From contig JBDTWM010000002.1 in NCBI GenBank assembly GCA_040006675.1, forward strand, positions 1 to 64,000: a DNA stretch of 64,000 bases. Direction: 5' to 3'. The translations under genes and the position numbers were made by a program. This DNA is from Austwickia sp040006675 (lineage in GTDB: Bacteria; Actinomycetota; Actinomycetes; Actinomycetales; Dermatophilaceae). The notes beneath the pieces were generated by a model that was given only the letters and a program-made list of their open reading frames with translations, was not told the DNA's origin and ran no database searches. Each line of letters begins with the position of its first letter. Position 1 is the stretch's first letter. Below are positions 1 to 7,502 of this stretch, piece by piece.

Positions 1-65
1 GCCGTCGGGCCTTCCCGCCACGGCCCGCCGTCGTCCACCGGGTCGTCGTCCACCGAGTCAGTCAT
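1..65 (-). CDS. scpB: ScpB N-terminus, cut by the left edge
   Basis: An ATG at 65..63 opens a frame that runs off the window, giving MTDSVDDDPVDDGGPWREGP. The start lies inside the end of scpA (8-bp ATGACTGA overlap), which implies translational coupling. Only the acidic, low-complexity N-terminus is visible, so no domain can be read. The name rests on position: scpB follows scpA in most bacteria, where the two proteins form the condensin-like SMC-ScpAB complex. An rluB-like gene often follows but is outside the window. Confidence 0.75.
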   Translation of the reverse strand, partial: MTDSVDDDPVDDGGPWREGPT

Positions 66-1074
66 GGTCAGATACTCCTTCACCGGCGGCGGCGTTCCCG
101 CCGGCTGGTGTCGGCTCGTCGTACTCGCGCGCCAGCCGGTCCTCCCACGCGCCATCGTCATCCGTCGGTTCGTCCCGACTCACCGTCCAGCGCACGCACA
201 GCTCCCCCAGCGACTCTGGCTGATCGAACGTGACGGCTCCCTCGCGGTACAGCTCAAGCACGACGAGGAACCGTGCGACGACGACGAGCCGGGAGGTCGC
301 GTCCGCCACCAGCTCGGCGAACGTCGCCGTCCCGGCGCGGCGCAAATGCTCCCCCACGACGCGGGATTCCTCACGCACGCTGACCCGCGCGGCGTGCAGG
401 TGTTCCAGAGCGACGGTGGGCGGCAGCTTCGGCACCATCGCGAGCGCTGCGATCCGTGCCAGACGCTGGGGGTTCACACCCAGCACCACCTCTGGCAACA
501 GCTTCGCGTAGCGGGGCTCCAGACCCGCCTGGCGCGGCTGCGCACGTCCGAGGGTCGCCATGCGCAGGGCGAACATCCCCGCGACCTCCTTGAAGGCCCG
601 GTACTGCAACAACCGCGCGAACAGCAGATCCCGGGCCTCGATGAGCTCCAGGTCCTCCTCCGAGCCGTCCCGTCGGGGAAGGAGTCTCGCTGACTTAAGA
701 TCCAGCAGCGTCGCCGCGACCAGCAGGAAGTCCGTGGTCTGCGACAGATCCCAGTGCGCTGAGCAGCTTTGCTGAGCCCGCAGGTGCGCCAAGAACTCGT
801 CGGTGACCGTGGCGAGGGCGATCTCCGTGACGTCGAGCCGATGCTTGGCGATCAAACCGATCAGCAGGTCGAACGGCCCGTCGAACTGATGCAGGTGGAC
901 CTCGAAGGGAACCGCGGGGACCCGCCGCGTGAGCACCCCACCCGGGGCGGCCCACTCCGACGGGGCCTCCGTCACCAACGACCGGCCTGACGACGCGTCC
1001 GCCACGTTGTCCGCGTCAGGGGGCGCCTCGGGTGAGACCTCGACGGCGACGGGGTCTCCTGGTTCCGGCGCCAC
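58..1074 (-). CDS. scpA: Segregation and condensation protein A (kleisin)
   Basis: About 338 aa from a GTG at 1074..1072, placed 5 nt after the parA stop with a G-rich Shine-Dalgarno inside the end of parA. ScpA is the kleisin that bridges SMC heads and binds ScpB during chromosome condensation. The typical N-terminal signature FEVHLHQFDGPFDLLIGLI sits near residue 57, after a 55-residue Pro/Ala/Glu-rich extension. Further helices (FLLVAATLLDLKSARLLP) and a C-terminal winged-helix region (VVARFLVVLELYREGAVTF) follow. A continuous open frame extends upstream through parA to 1833, but that part is only out-of-frame parA sequence. The order parA-scpA-scpB on one strand suggests an operon for segregation. 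Confidence 0.93.
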   Translation of the reverse strand: MAPEPGDPVAVEVSPEAPPDADNVADASSGRSLVTEAPSEWAAPGGVLTRRVPAVPFEVHLHQFDGPFDLLIGLIAKHRLDVTEIALATVTDEFLAHLRAQQSCSAHWDLSQTTDFLLVAATLLDLKSARLLPRRDGSEEDLELIEARDLLFARLLQYRAFKEVAGMFALRMATLGRAQPRQAGLEPRYAKLLPEVVLGVNPQRLARIAALAMVPKLPPTVALEHLHAARVSVREESRVVGEHLRRAGTATFAELVADATSRLVVVARFLVVLELYREGAVTFDQPESLGELCVRWTVSRDEPTDDDGAWEDRLAREYDEPTPAGGNAAAGEGVSDHD

Positions 1075-1079
1075 GTAGG

Positions 1080-2078
1080 TCAGGCGGCACCCCCGCGCGC
1101 GATCAGTTCGCGCGCGAGCTGGCGGTAGGATTCCGCCGCCGTGGAGCTCGGGGCGTACGTCGTGATCGGCTCTGCCGCCAGCGTCGCGTCGGGGAACTTC
1201 ACGGTGCGTGAGATGACCGTGTGGAACACGAGGTCCTGGAAGTGGTCCACCACACTGCGCACGACCTCTCGGCTGTGCAGGGTGCGTCCGTCGAACATGG
1301 TGGCGAGAATGCCGTCGACCTTCAGTCGGGGGTTGAGGCGGTCGCACACCTTGTCGATCGTCTCGACGAGGAGCGCCACCCCGCGCATCGCGAAGAACTC
1401 GCATTCCAGCGGGATGATGACGCCGTGGGACGCGGTGAGCGCGTTGACGGTGAGCAGTCCCAGGGACGGCTGGCAGTCGATCAGTACCGCGTCGTAGTCG
1501 TCGAGCACCGGCCGCAGGGTCCGCGCGAGCACCGTCTCCCGGGCCACTTCGCCGACGAGCTGCACCTCCGCGGCCGACAGGTCGATGTTGGCCGGGACGA
1601 GGTCGAGGCCGGGAGTTCGCGTCTGCGTGATCACGTCGCGGATGTCGTGGCCGCGCTCGACCAGCAGGTTGTAGATTGTCACGTCGAGATCGTGGGTCTG
1701 GATCCCAAGCCCCACGGACAGCGCGCCCTGCGGGTCGAAGTCGACGAGCAGCACACGGCGCCCCAGCTCGGCGAGCGCGGCGCCGAGGTTGATCGTCGTG
1801 GTGGTCTTGCCGACCCCGCCCTTCTGGTTGCACATCGCGATCACCCGGGCTGGACCGTGTGCGGTCAGGGGTTCCGGCGTCGGGAAGTCCGGCGTGACAC
1901 GACCGGTCGGGCCGAGAGGCGCCAGCAGCGCCTCCTCGGTGCCCGGTAGGTGGTTGGACTGGTCGTCCTCGCGACCCTGCTCGTCCGCGACGGAGGCGTT
2001 CACCTGCGGCGCGTACGGAGCTCCTGCGGCGGGCTCGAGCGTCGTCGGGGTCTGCCGGGTGGACGTCTCGGACGTCAT
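1080..2078 (-). CDS. parA: ParA/Soj-family chromosome-partitioning ATPase
   Basis: 332 aa from the ATG at 2078, which is preceded by GGGAGG with 6-nt spacing. A GTG 12 codons upstream (2114) is in frame but lacks such a site. The deviant Walker A motif NQKGGVGKTT is at residues 84-93, followed by the Walker A' region (LVDFDPQGALSVGLG) and Walker B (DAVLIDCQPSLGLL). An 80-residue disordered N-terminus precedes the ATPase core. ParA ATPases form nucleotide-dependent dimers on DNA. This copy, beside scpAB and xerD, is the common actinobacterial second ParA homologue rather than the oriC-linked parAB pair. No parB is in the window. Confidence 0.93.
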   Translation of the reverse strand: MTSETSTRQTPTTLEPAAGAPYAPQVNASVADEQGREDDQSNHLPGTEEALLAPLGPTGRVTPDFPTPEPLTAHGPARVIAMCNQKGGVGKTTTTINLGAALAELGRRVLLVDFDPQGALSVGLGIQTHDLDVTIYNLLVERGHDIRDVITQTRTPGLDLVPANIDLSAAEVQLVGEVARETVLARTLRPVLDDYDAVLIDCQPSLGLLTVNALTASHGVIIPLECEFFAMRGVALLVETIDKVCDRLNPRLKVDGILATMFDGRTLHSREVVRSVVDHFQDLVFHTVISRTVKFPDATLAAEPITTYAPSSTAAESYRQLARELIARGGAA

Positions 2079-2187
2079 GGCGCGCCTCCCGTCGTCGGTT
2101 CCGCTCGGCGTCACGCCGATCGACCGCTCGACTCTACCAACGGCGCGCCTACCACCGGTTCACGGCCGGAGGCTCACCATCCCTGGA

Positions 2188-3189
2188 TCACCGGGCGCGC
2201 GGGTGGGCCTGCGCGTAGACCTCTCTGAGGTGTTGCACGGTGATCAGCGTGTAGATCTGTGTCGTCGCGACCGAGGCGTGTCCGAGCAGCTCTTGGACGA
2301 CACGCACGTCCGCGCCACCCTCGAGCATGTGGGTGGCGAACGAATGCCTGAGCGTGTGCGGGCTGACCGGGCTCGTCAGACCGGCCCGGTCCGCCGCGCT
2401 CTGCAAGAGGGCCCACGCGCTCTGCCGGGACAGTCTCCCGCCGCGCTGATTGAGGAAGACCGCGCCTTCCTGGGATCGAGGGCTGCCGGTCACGAGGGCT
2501 GGACGGCCCCGGACGAGGTACGCCCCGATAGCCTCCCGCGCGTAGCCTCCCAGAGGCAGGACGCGCTCCTTGCCGGCCTTGCCTCGAAGGCGCACGGTGC
2601 TCGACTCCAGGTCGAGGTTGTCGACGTCGAGGCCGACCGCCTCGCTGATGCGGGCCCCGCACCCGTACAGGAGCTCCAGAAGAGCCCGGTCCCGCAACGC
2701 GACCGACGTGCTACCCGCGCCCGCCGCGGCCAGGAGTGCCTCTACCTCACGGTGGGTGATCGCTTTGGGGAGCCGCTGGACGGGACGAGGCGGCTGGACG
2801 GCTGCGGCCGGGTCTGAGCGGGTCACCCCCTCGGCCTGCAGGAAGCGGTGCAGCCCCCGCACCGCGACCAGGGAGCGCGCCGCGGACGACGCCGAGAGTG
2901 GCGGCCTGTCGCCACCGCCGTCACGTAGGTGCGCGAGGAACCCCGACACGTCTCCCTCGGTCACGGCGCGCATGTCCTCGATGCCGCGACCCCGGAGAAA
3001 CCCGACGTAGCGTCGGATATCGCGCCCGTAGGACAGCATCGTGTTGCGGGCGACCCCCCGTTCGACGCGCAGATGGTCCAGCCAGGCACGGGCCGCGCTA
3101 TCGAGGGACGACGCGGCCTGGATCTGCTCCGGCGGGGGCTCCGACGGCAGCTCCGGCGGGGGCTCCGGCGGGAGCTCTGACGCGGTCAT
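2188..3189 (-). CDS. xerD: Tyrosine recombinase XerD
   Basis: 333 aa if the ATG at 3189 is used; an in-frame GTG at 3240 would add 17 residues, and neither start has a strong ribosome-binding site. XerD acts with XerC at dif sites to resolve chromosome dimers. All catalytic residues are visible (3189 start numbering): Arg180 in GARISEA, HTLRHSFATH with His278 and Arg281, His304 in LLGHAS, and nucleophile Tyr313 in TTQIYT. A SAM-like N-terminal core-binding domain is present. The N-terminus carries a Pro/Glu repeat (PPEPPPELPSEPPPE) not typical of XerD. Location just before parA-scpAB fits a housekeeping role rather than phage integration. Confidence 0.9.
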   Translation of the reverse strand: MTASELPPEPPPELPSEPPPEQIQAASSLDSAARAWLDHLRVERGVARNTMLSYGRDIRRYVGFLRGRGIEDMRAVTEGDVSGFLAHLRDGGGDRPPLSASSAARSLVAVRGLHRFLQAEGVTRSDPAAAVQPPRPVQRLPKAITHREVEALLAAAGAGSTSVALRDRALLELLYGCGARISEAVGLDVDNLDLESSTVRLRGKAGKERVLPLGGYAREAIGAYLVRGRPALVTGSPRSQEGAVFLNQRGGRLSRQSAWALLQSAADRAGLTSPVSPHTLRHSFATHMLEGGADVRVVQELLGHASVATTQIYTLITVQHLREVYAQAHPRAR

Positions 3190-3454
3190 CGCCGCACAAC
3201 TAGATCGAACGTCCGACACACTAGGAATATGACATGACACGCCGTCGCTCGTCGCGCTACGGAGCCGGGGACAGGGGGAGCGTCCCAGAAGAGCTCGACT
3301 CTCCCGTGGCGTGTGCCCGCCGTCCCCCGTTCGCGCGCCCGGCGCAATTGTCGTGAATGGCGAGGACGGTCAAGTCCTTACGTGTGCGGTGTCGACGGCC
3401 TGAGCGCGGGGACGCGTCCTGACGAGCTCCCGTTGTCCACGATTTGCATCCAAA

Positions 3455-3470
3455 TGTGAGGTACGTCACA
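3455..3470. promoter_or_regulatory. Perfect Crp/GlxR-type operator upstream of xerD
   Basis: TGTGAGGTACGTCACA is a full match to TGTGA-N6-TCACA and also to the GlxR form with TA at the centre. It lies in the 347-bp stretch between hisS and xerD (3190-3536), which holds no convincing gene. The only gene oriented to use it is xerD, whose start is about 265-280 bp away. That distance is long for a repressor or activator acting on the xerD promoter, unless the promoter is far upstream. The regulator itself is not in the window. Confidence 0.6.
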
Positions 3471-3536
3471 GTGCCTTGATGGTCCAATGCGTGGACAGCA
3501 TCGTGCCCGCCGATCGACCTGTTGACCTCCCGTGGC

Positions 3537-4892
3537 CTAGCGGACCACGATCCCGGGCCGCATATCTTCGGCGGATGGAGTCCAGACACGGGGATCCGCC
3601 TCCACCTGCTCACCGGATCGGATGTCCTTGACCGCAGCGGGGTGCGCCACGCCGGCCGCGTCCGTCCACGCTGGGAACCACACGAACGGGATGCCGCGCC
3701 GGTCCGCGAACCGGATCTGCTTGCCGAACTTCGCGGCGCTGGGTGCCACCTCGCAGGCGATCCCGCGCCCGCGCAGCACAGCCGCCACGCGCATCGCCTG
3801 CGGCCGGTCCCCCTGCGCCGCGAGCGACACGAGCACCACCGAGGGGCTGCGGCGGGTCGCGGCCAGAGCGGGCATCAGCTTGGCCACCAGGCGGGAGACC
3901 CCGATCGAGATGCCCACGCCCGGATAGGTCGTCCGGTCGTCGGAAGCCAGCGCGTCATACCGTCCGCCGGAGCAGACCGACCCGTACGACTCCTGGCCGA
4001 TCAGCTGTGTCTCGTACACCGTTCCCGTGTAGTAATCGAGGCCGCGTGCCACCTTGAGGTCCGCCACGAGCAGGCCCGGAGCGTGCTCCGCAGCGGCGTC
4101 GACCACCGCGCTGAGTTCGGCCAGCCCCTCGTCCAGCTCCTGGTGGTGCACGCCCAGCGCCCGCACTCGGTCGACGAACGAGGAGTCTCCCGCGCTGATC
4201 TCCGCGAGGCCGAGGCAGGCACGCGCCTGCTCGTCCGTCCTACCAGCCTCGACAAGCATCTGCGCCACTGCGCCCGGTCCGATCTTGTCCAGCTTGTCCA
4301 CGATCCGCAGGACCCCAGCCACCTCTTCGGCGGGGACCCCGAGGCCCAGATAGAAGCCCTCCGGGATCTTGCGATTGTTGACCTGGATGCGGAACGGCCC
4401 GACCGGCAGCTGGCCGAACGCGTCGGCGATCACCAGTGGGAGTTCCACTTCGTAGTGGAACGGCAGAGTCTCGGCGTCGATCACGTCGATGTCAGCCTGA
4501 ATGAACTCGCGAAACCGGCCGTCCTGAGGACGCTCGCCGCGCCACACCTTCTGGATCTGATAGCGGCGGAACGGGAAGGACAGCTTGCCCGCATTCTCCA
4601 GCACGTACCGCGCGAACGGCACGGTGAGGTCGAAGTGCAGGCCCAACTCTTCCTCGGAGCTGCCGCGTTCGTGCGAGCGCGCGGCCAGCCGCGACACGCC
4701 GTAGATCTCCTTGTCCGCGTCGCCGCCTTTGCCCAGGAGCCGCTCCACCGGCTCGACCGCGCGGGTCTCGATCCCGACGAAACCATGCAGCTCGAATGTC
4801 CCGCGGATCACGTCCAGGAAGTGCTGTTCGACGATGCGCTGCTCTGGCAGCCACTCGGGAAACCCCGACAACGGGGTGATCTTCGCGCTCAT
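3537..4892 (-). CDS. hisS: Histidyl-tRNA synthetase
   Basis: 451 aa class II aminoacyl-tRNA synthetase that charges tRNA-His. Class II motif 1 lies near the N-terminus. The HisRS-specific HFDLTVPFARYV and the motif 2 loop (FRRYQIQKVWRGERPQDGR, then FREFIQADIDVI) follow, and the HisA-type signature LDYYTGTVYET sits near residue 280. Motif 3 and the C-terminal anticodon-binding domain complete it. Length is normal for actinobacterial HisS. A GAGGA-type ribosome-binding site lies about 10 nt before the ATG. The metallo-hydrolase gene lies 120 bp upstream on the same strand, a frequent pairing in actinomycetes. Confidence 0.96.
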   Translation of the reverse strand: MSAKITPLSGFPEWLPEQRIVEQHFLDVIRGTFELHGFVGIETRAVEPVERLLGKGGDADKEIYGVSRLAARSHERGSSEEELGLHFDLTVPFARYVLENAGKLSFPFRRYQIQKVWRGERPQDGRFREFIQADIDVIDAETLPFHYEVELPLVIADAFGQLPVGPFRIQVNNRKIPEGFYLGLGVPAEEVAGVLRIVDKLDKIGPGAVAQMLVEAGRTDEQARACLGLAEISAGDSSFVDRVRALGVHHQELDEGLAELSAVVDAAAEHAPGLLVADLKVARGLDYYTGTVYETQLIGQESYGSVCSGGRYDALASDDRTTYPGVGISIGVSRLVAKLMPALAATRRSPSVVLVSLAAQGDRPQAMRVAAVLRGRGIACEVAPSAAKFGKQIRFADRRGIPFVWFPAWTDAAGVAHPAAVKDIRSGEQVEADPRVWTPSAEDMRPGIVVR

Positions 4893-5012
4893 CGCGACTG
4901 GGTCCTCATGTCGGCTCTCACGGATGGTGTGTGTACGGGGGTAGGCCGTCCGGGCGCGGATCTGGGCGTGGGATGGGGACAGAGCCCGGACCGCCTGCGC
5001 GTGGCGGGCGGC

Positions 5013-5708
5013 TCAGAGGTTGTGCAGGAACGGGTTGGTCATCCGCTCCCGGCCGATGGTGGTGGCCGGACCGTGACCGGGCAGGACCAGCGTGTCGTCG
5101 TGCTCCGACAAAACGACGTCGCGCAGAGTCTCGAGCATCTCGTCCTCGGATCCACCCGGCAGATCGGTGCGACCGATGCCCCCGGCGAACAGGACGTCGC
5201 CCGCGATCAGCGTCCGGATCAGGCCCGAGTCACCCGGCAGCGAGTCGGGCTGGCCTTCCAGGCGGAACATGACCGAGCCCTCGGTGTGCCCCGGCGCATG
5301 CTCGACGCGCATCGTCAGCCCGGCCATGTCGAGGTCGACTCCCCCGTCGAAGGTGACGACGTCGTCGGGATCGCGCCAGGTCACGTCCCCGTACTCCATC
5401 CGCAACATCGACAAGATGGCCGGATCGACGGCGGCGAGCGCGTCGCGCAACCGGTAGGCGTCTGCGCCGTGGATGTGCGCCGCGATGCCGTGAGCGCCGC
5501 AGACGGGCGTGACGGAGTACGTGTGGTCGATGTGGCCATGGGTGAGCAGCACCGCGTTCGGTCGGAGCCGGAACTGCTTCAGCGCGTCGCGCAACCGGTC
5601 CACGACCCCGACTCCGGGGTCGACGATCACGCACTCCTCACCCTCCGCAGGGGCCAGCACGTAGCAGTTGGTGCCGAAGGCTGCCGCCGGGAAACCGATC
5701 GTGAACAC
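5013..5708 (-). CDS. Metallo-beta-lactamase-fold hydrolase (glyoxalase II-like)
   Basis: 231 aa. The zinc-binding signature THGHIDHT (HxHxDH at residues 57-62) is followed by further metal ligands at APGHTEGS, the GDVLFAGGIGRTDL block and VLPGHGP, the usual order in glyoxalase II and persulfide dioxygenase-like enzymes. The substrate cannot be told from sequence. Members beside hisS in actinobacteria are usually annotated as hydroxyacylglutathione hydrolase-like, but these organisms generally use mycothiol rather than glutathione, so a different thioester substrate is likely. It lies just upstream of hisS on the same strand and diverges from the DUF349 gene. Confidence 0.88.
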   Translation of the reverse strand: MFTIGFPAAAFGTNCYVLAPAEGEECVIVDPGVGVVDRLRDALKQFRLRPNAVLLTHGHIDHTYSVTPVCGAHGIAAHIHGADAYRLRDALAAVDPAILSMLRMEYGDVTWRDPDDVVTFDGGVDLDMAGLTMRVEHAPGHTEGSVMFRLEGQPDSLPGDSGLIRTLIAGDVLFAGGIGRTDLPGGSEDEMLETLRDVVLSEHDDTLVLPGHGPATTIGRERMTNPFLHNL

Positions 5709-5859
5709 GCGGCCAGCCTAACCGGGGTCGCCGTCCCTCCGAGTCAGGGGCGACGTCGCGCAGGTAGGGAGTGCGTGCTTCGGCGCGGGCGAGGATCTTG
5801 GCGCGCGATCCCCGGCACGCGAGACGACTCTCGCCTGGTGGAAGTCCCAGCAGCTATGG

Positions 5860-5875
5860 TGTCATCCACGTCACA
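5860..5875. promoter_or_regulatory. Possible Crp/GlxR-type half-degenerate operator
   Basis: TGTCATCCACGTCACA differs from TGTGA-N6-TCACA at one position. It lies in the 288-bp divergent region between the metallo-hydrolase (start 5708) and the DUF349 gene (start 5997), about 125 bp before the latter. One such site could occur by chance, so this is only a candidate. Confidence 0.3.
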
Positions 5876-5996
5876 AGTTCGCCGCGGCCGGACGGTAAGG
5901 ATCGCTGCGCGACTGTCGACGGGATATTTTCCGTTCTGTTCTGTCTTCGAGCTGGCGACGCGCCCGTGCTGCCGGTGTCTTTCAGAAGGGCCAGCT

Positions 5997-7502
5997 GTGT
6001 CGGACCCCACCTCGACCGATTCCACTCCCGACGAGTCGGCGGACCAAGCGGCAGCCGAGGCGCCCGAAGCCCAGCCCCCTGAAACTGAGGCCGCTGCAAC
6101 CGAAGCCCCCGAAGCCCAGCCCCCTGAAACTGAGGCCGCTCCGACCGCTCCCCCCGTCGTATCGCCGGCGGTCCTCGCTCGGGCCGCCTCGGGAGTGCCG
6201 ACTCCGGCAACGCTCGCAGGTCGCGTGCAGCCCGTGGTCCCGAGCGGGCTGCGCTCCAGCGAGTTCGGGCGGGTCGCCGACGACGGCACGGTCTTTGTCA
6301 AGACGCCGGAGGGCGAGCGGGAGGTAGGTTCCTACCCGGGCGCGACCCCGGAAGAGGCGCTCGCATACTTCACCCGCAAGTTCGACGAGACGAACGCGCA
6401 GGCGGACCTGTTGTTGCAGCGTGTCACTCAGACCGATCTGTCCGCCAAGGAGGCCGGGGACGCCCTGACCAAGCTCCGGGCCACCATGACCGACCTGCGG
6501 GCCGTGGGAGACCTCGTCGCCCTCGGCAACAAGGTGGAGAACATCGCCACCGCGGTGGAGGCACGCCGCCAGGTGGAGGCCGCCGACCGTGCGGCCGCCC
6601 GCGAGGCGGCTACGGCGCGCCGACTGGCGATCGTCGTGGCGGCCGAGAAGATCGCGGCTCAGCCGGAGGAACGTATCCAGTGGAAGTCGAGCAGCTCCGC
6701 GATGCGTGAGCTCCTCGAGGACTGGAAAACCGCACAACGCGAGGGGCCGAAACTCGACCGTGAGACAGAGCAGTCCCTCTGGCGCCGCCTGTCAGGGGCC
6801 CGCAACAGCTTCGACAAGCTCCGCCGCGTCCACTTCGCCCAGCTCACCAGCACCCAGGGAGCGGCGAAGTCCGCCAAAGAGGATCTGGTCGAAGAAGCCG
6901 AGCGCCTCGCAGGCAGCACCGAATGGGGAACGACCGCTGGGGCGTTCAAACGGTTGATGGACCGCTGGCGTCAGGCAGGTCGCGCCTCACGCGGCGACGA
7001 CGACGCGCTATGGGTGCGGTTCAAGACCGCTCAGGACGGCTTTTTCGCCGCGAAGGACAGCGTGGTCGCTGCAGAGAACGAGGAGTACTCCGGGAACCTC
7101 GCCGTGAAGGAGGAGCTCCTCACCCAGGCTCAGGCGCTGTTGCCCGTCAAGGATCTCGACGCGGCGAAAAGCGCCTTGCGAGCGATCCAGGACAAGTGGG
7201 ATGTTGCCGGCAAGGTGCCGCGCACCGACATGGAGCGCATCGAACGAGCGATGCGTCGCGTCGAATCGACCATCCGCGAGGCGGAGGATCGCAAGTGGCA
7301 ACGCTCTAACCCGGAGGTGGCGGCCCGCGCGCAGAGTCTGGTCACACAGCTCGAGGCTGCCTGCGAAGCGTTGCGTGCGGACCTGGCGAAGGCCGAGGCG
7401 GGCTCGGACTCCCGCGCGGTCGCGAAGGCCCGCGACGCGCTGACGGCGCGCGAGGCGTGGCTGGACCAGGCGCGCACAGGGCTCGCCGAGTTCGGCGGCT
7501 GA
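5997..7502 (+). CDS. DUF349 domain coiled-coil protein
   Basis: 501 aa from a GTG at 5997 preceded by GAAGGG with short spacing. The reading frame is open far upstream but that part is antisense to hisS. The N-terminal 70 residues are Ala/Glu/Pro-rich and contain a duplicated block (EAPEAQPPETEAA twice). Several DUF349 helical repeats follow, recognisable by Trp-containing segments: ELLEDWKTAQREG with LWRRLSGARNSF, then LMDRWRQAGRASRGDDDALW, then IQDKWDVAGKVPR. DUF349 proteins are widespread in actinobacteria and of unknown biochemical role. The protein is predicted soluble and strongly helical. It converges on relA with no intergenic base between the two stop codons. Confidence 0.9.
   Translation: MSDPTSTDSTPDESADQAAAEAPEAQPPETEAAATEAPEAQPPETEAAPTAPPVVSPAVLARAASGVPTPATLAGRVQPVVPSGLRSSEFGRVADDGTVFVKTPEGEREVGSYPGATPEEALAYFTRKFDETNAQADLLLQRVTQTDLSAKEAGDALTKLRATMTDLRAVGDLVALGNKVENIATAVEARRQVEAADRAAAREAATARRLAIVVAAEKIAAQPEERIQWKSSSSAMRELLEDWKTAQREGPKLDRETEQSLWRRLSGARNSFDKLRRVHFAQLTSTQGAAKSAKEDLVEEAERLAGSTEWGTTAGAFKRLMDRWRQAGRASRGDDDALWVRFKTAQDGFFAAKDSVVAAENEEYSGNLAVKEELLTQAQALLPVKDLDAAKSALRAIQDKWDVAGKVPRTDMERIERAMRRVESTIREAEDRKWQRSNPEVAARAQSLVTQLEAACEALRADLAKAEAGSDSRAVAKARDALTAREAWLDQARTGLAEFGG
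6063..6140 (+). repeat. 33-bp exact direct repeat, 45-bp period, inside the DUF349 gene
   Basis: Two identical 33-base copies occupy 6063-6095 and 6108-6140. Each starts CCCGAAGCCCAGCCCCC and ends CTGAGGCCGCT. The 45-bp period is 15 codons, so the repeat keeps frame and duplicates the EAPEAQPPETEAA block. The exact match at the DNA level, synonymous sites included, implies a recent duplication that could vary in copy number between strains. Confidence 0.9.

Noticed and set aside
1075..1833. In-frame open extension of scpA upstream through parA (591 codons in total)
   Set aside because: The extension is an Arg/Pro-rich shadow of parA in another frame. The FEVHLHQFDGPFDLL signature and the GTG at 1074 define the real gene.
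3199..3225. Palindrome-like TCGAACGTCCGA upstream of xerD resembling the PaaR-like sites
   Set aside because: It lacks the ACCG/CGGT arms and has no metabolic link; treated as chance similarity.
3522..5996. Very long plus-strand open frame running into the DUF349 gene
   Set aside because: It is antisense to hisS and the metallo-hydrolase, with no conserved motifs. The DUF349 protein begins at the GTG at 5997.
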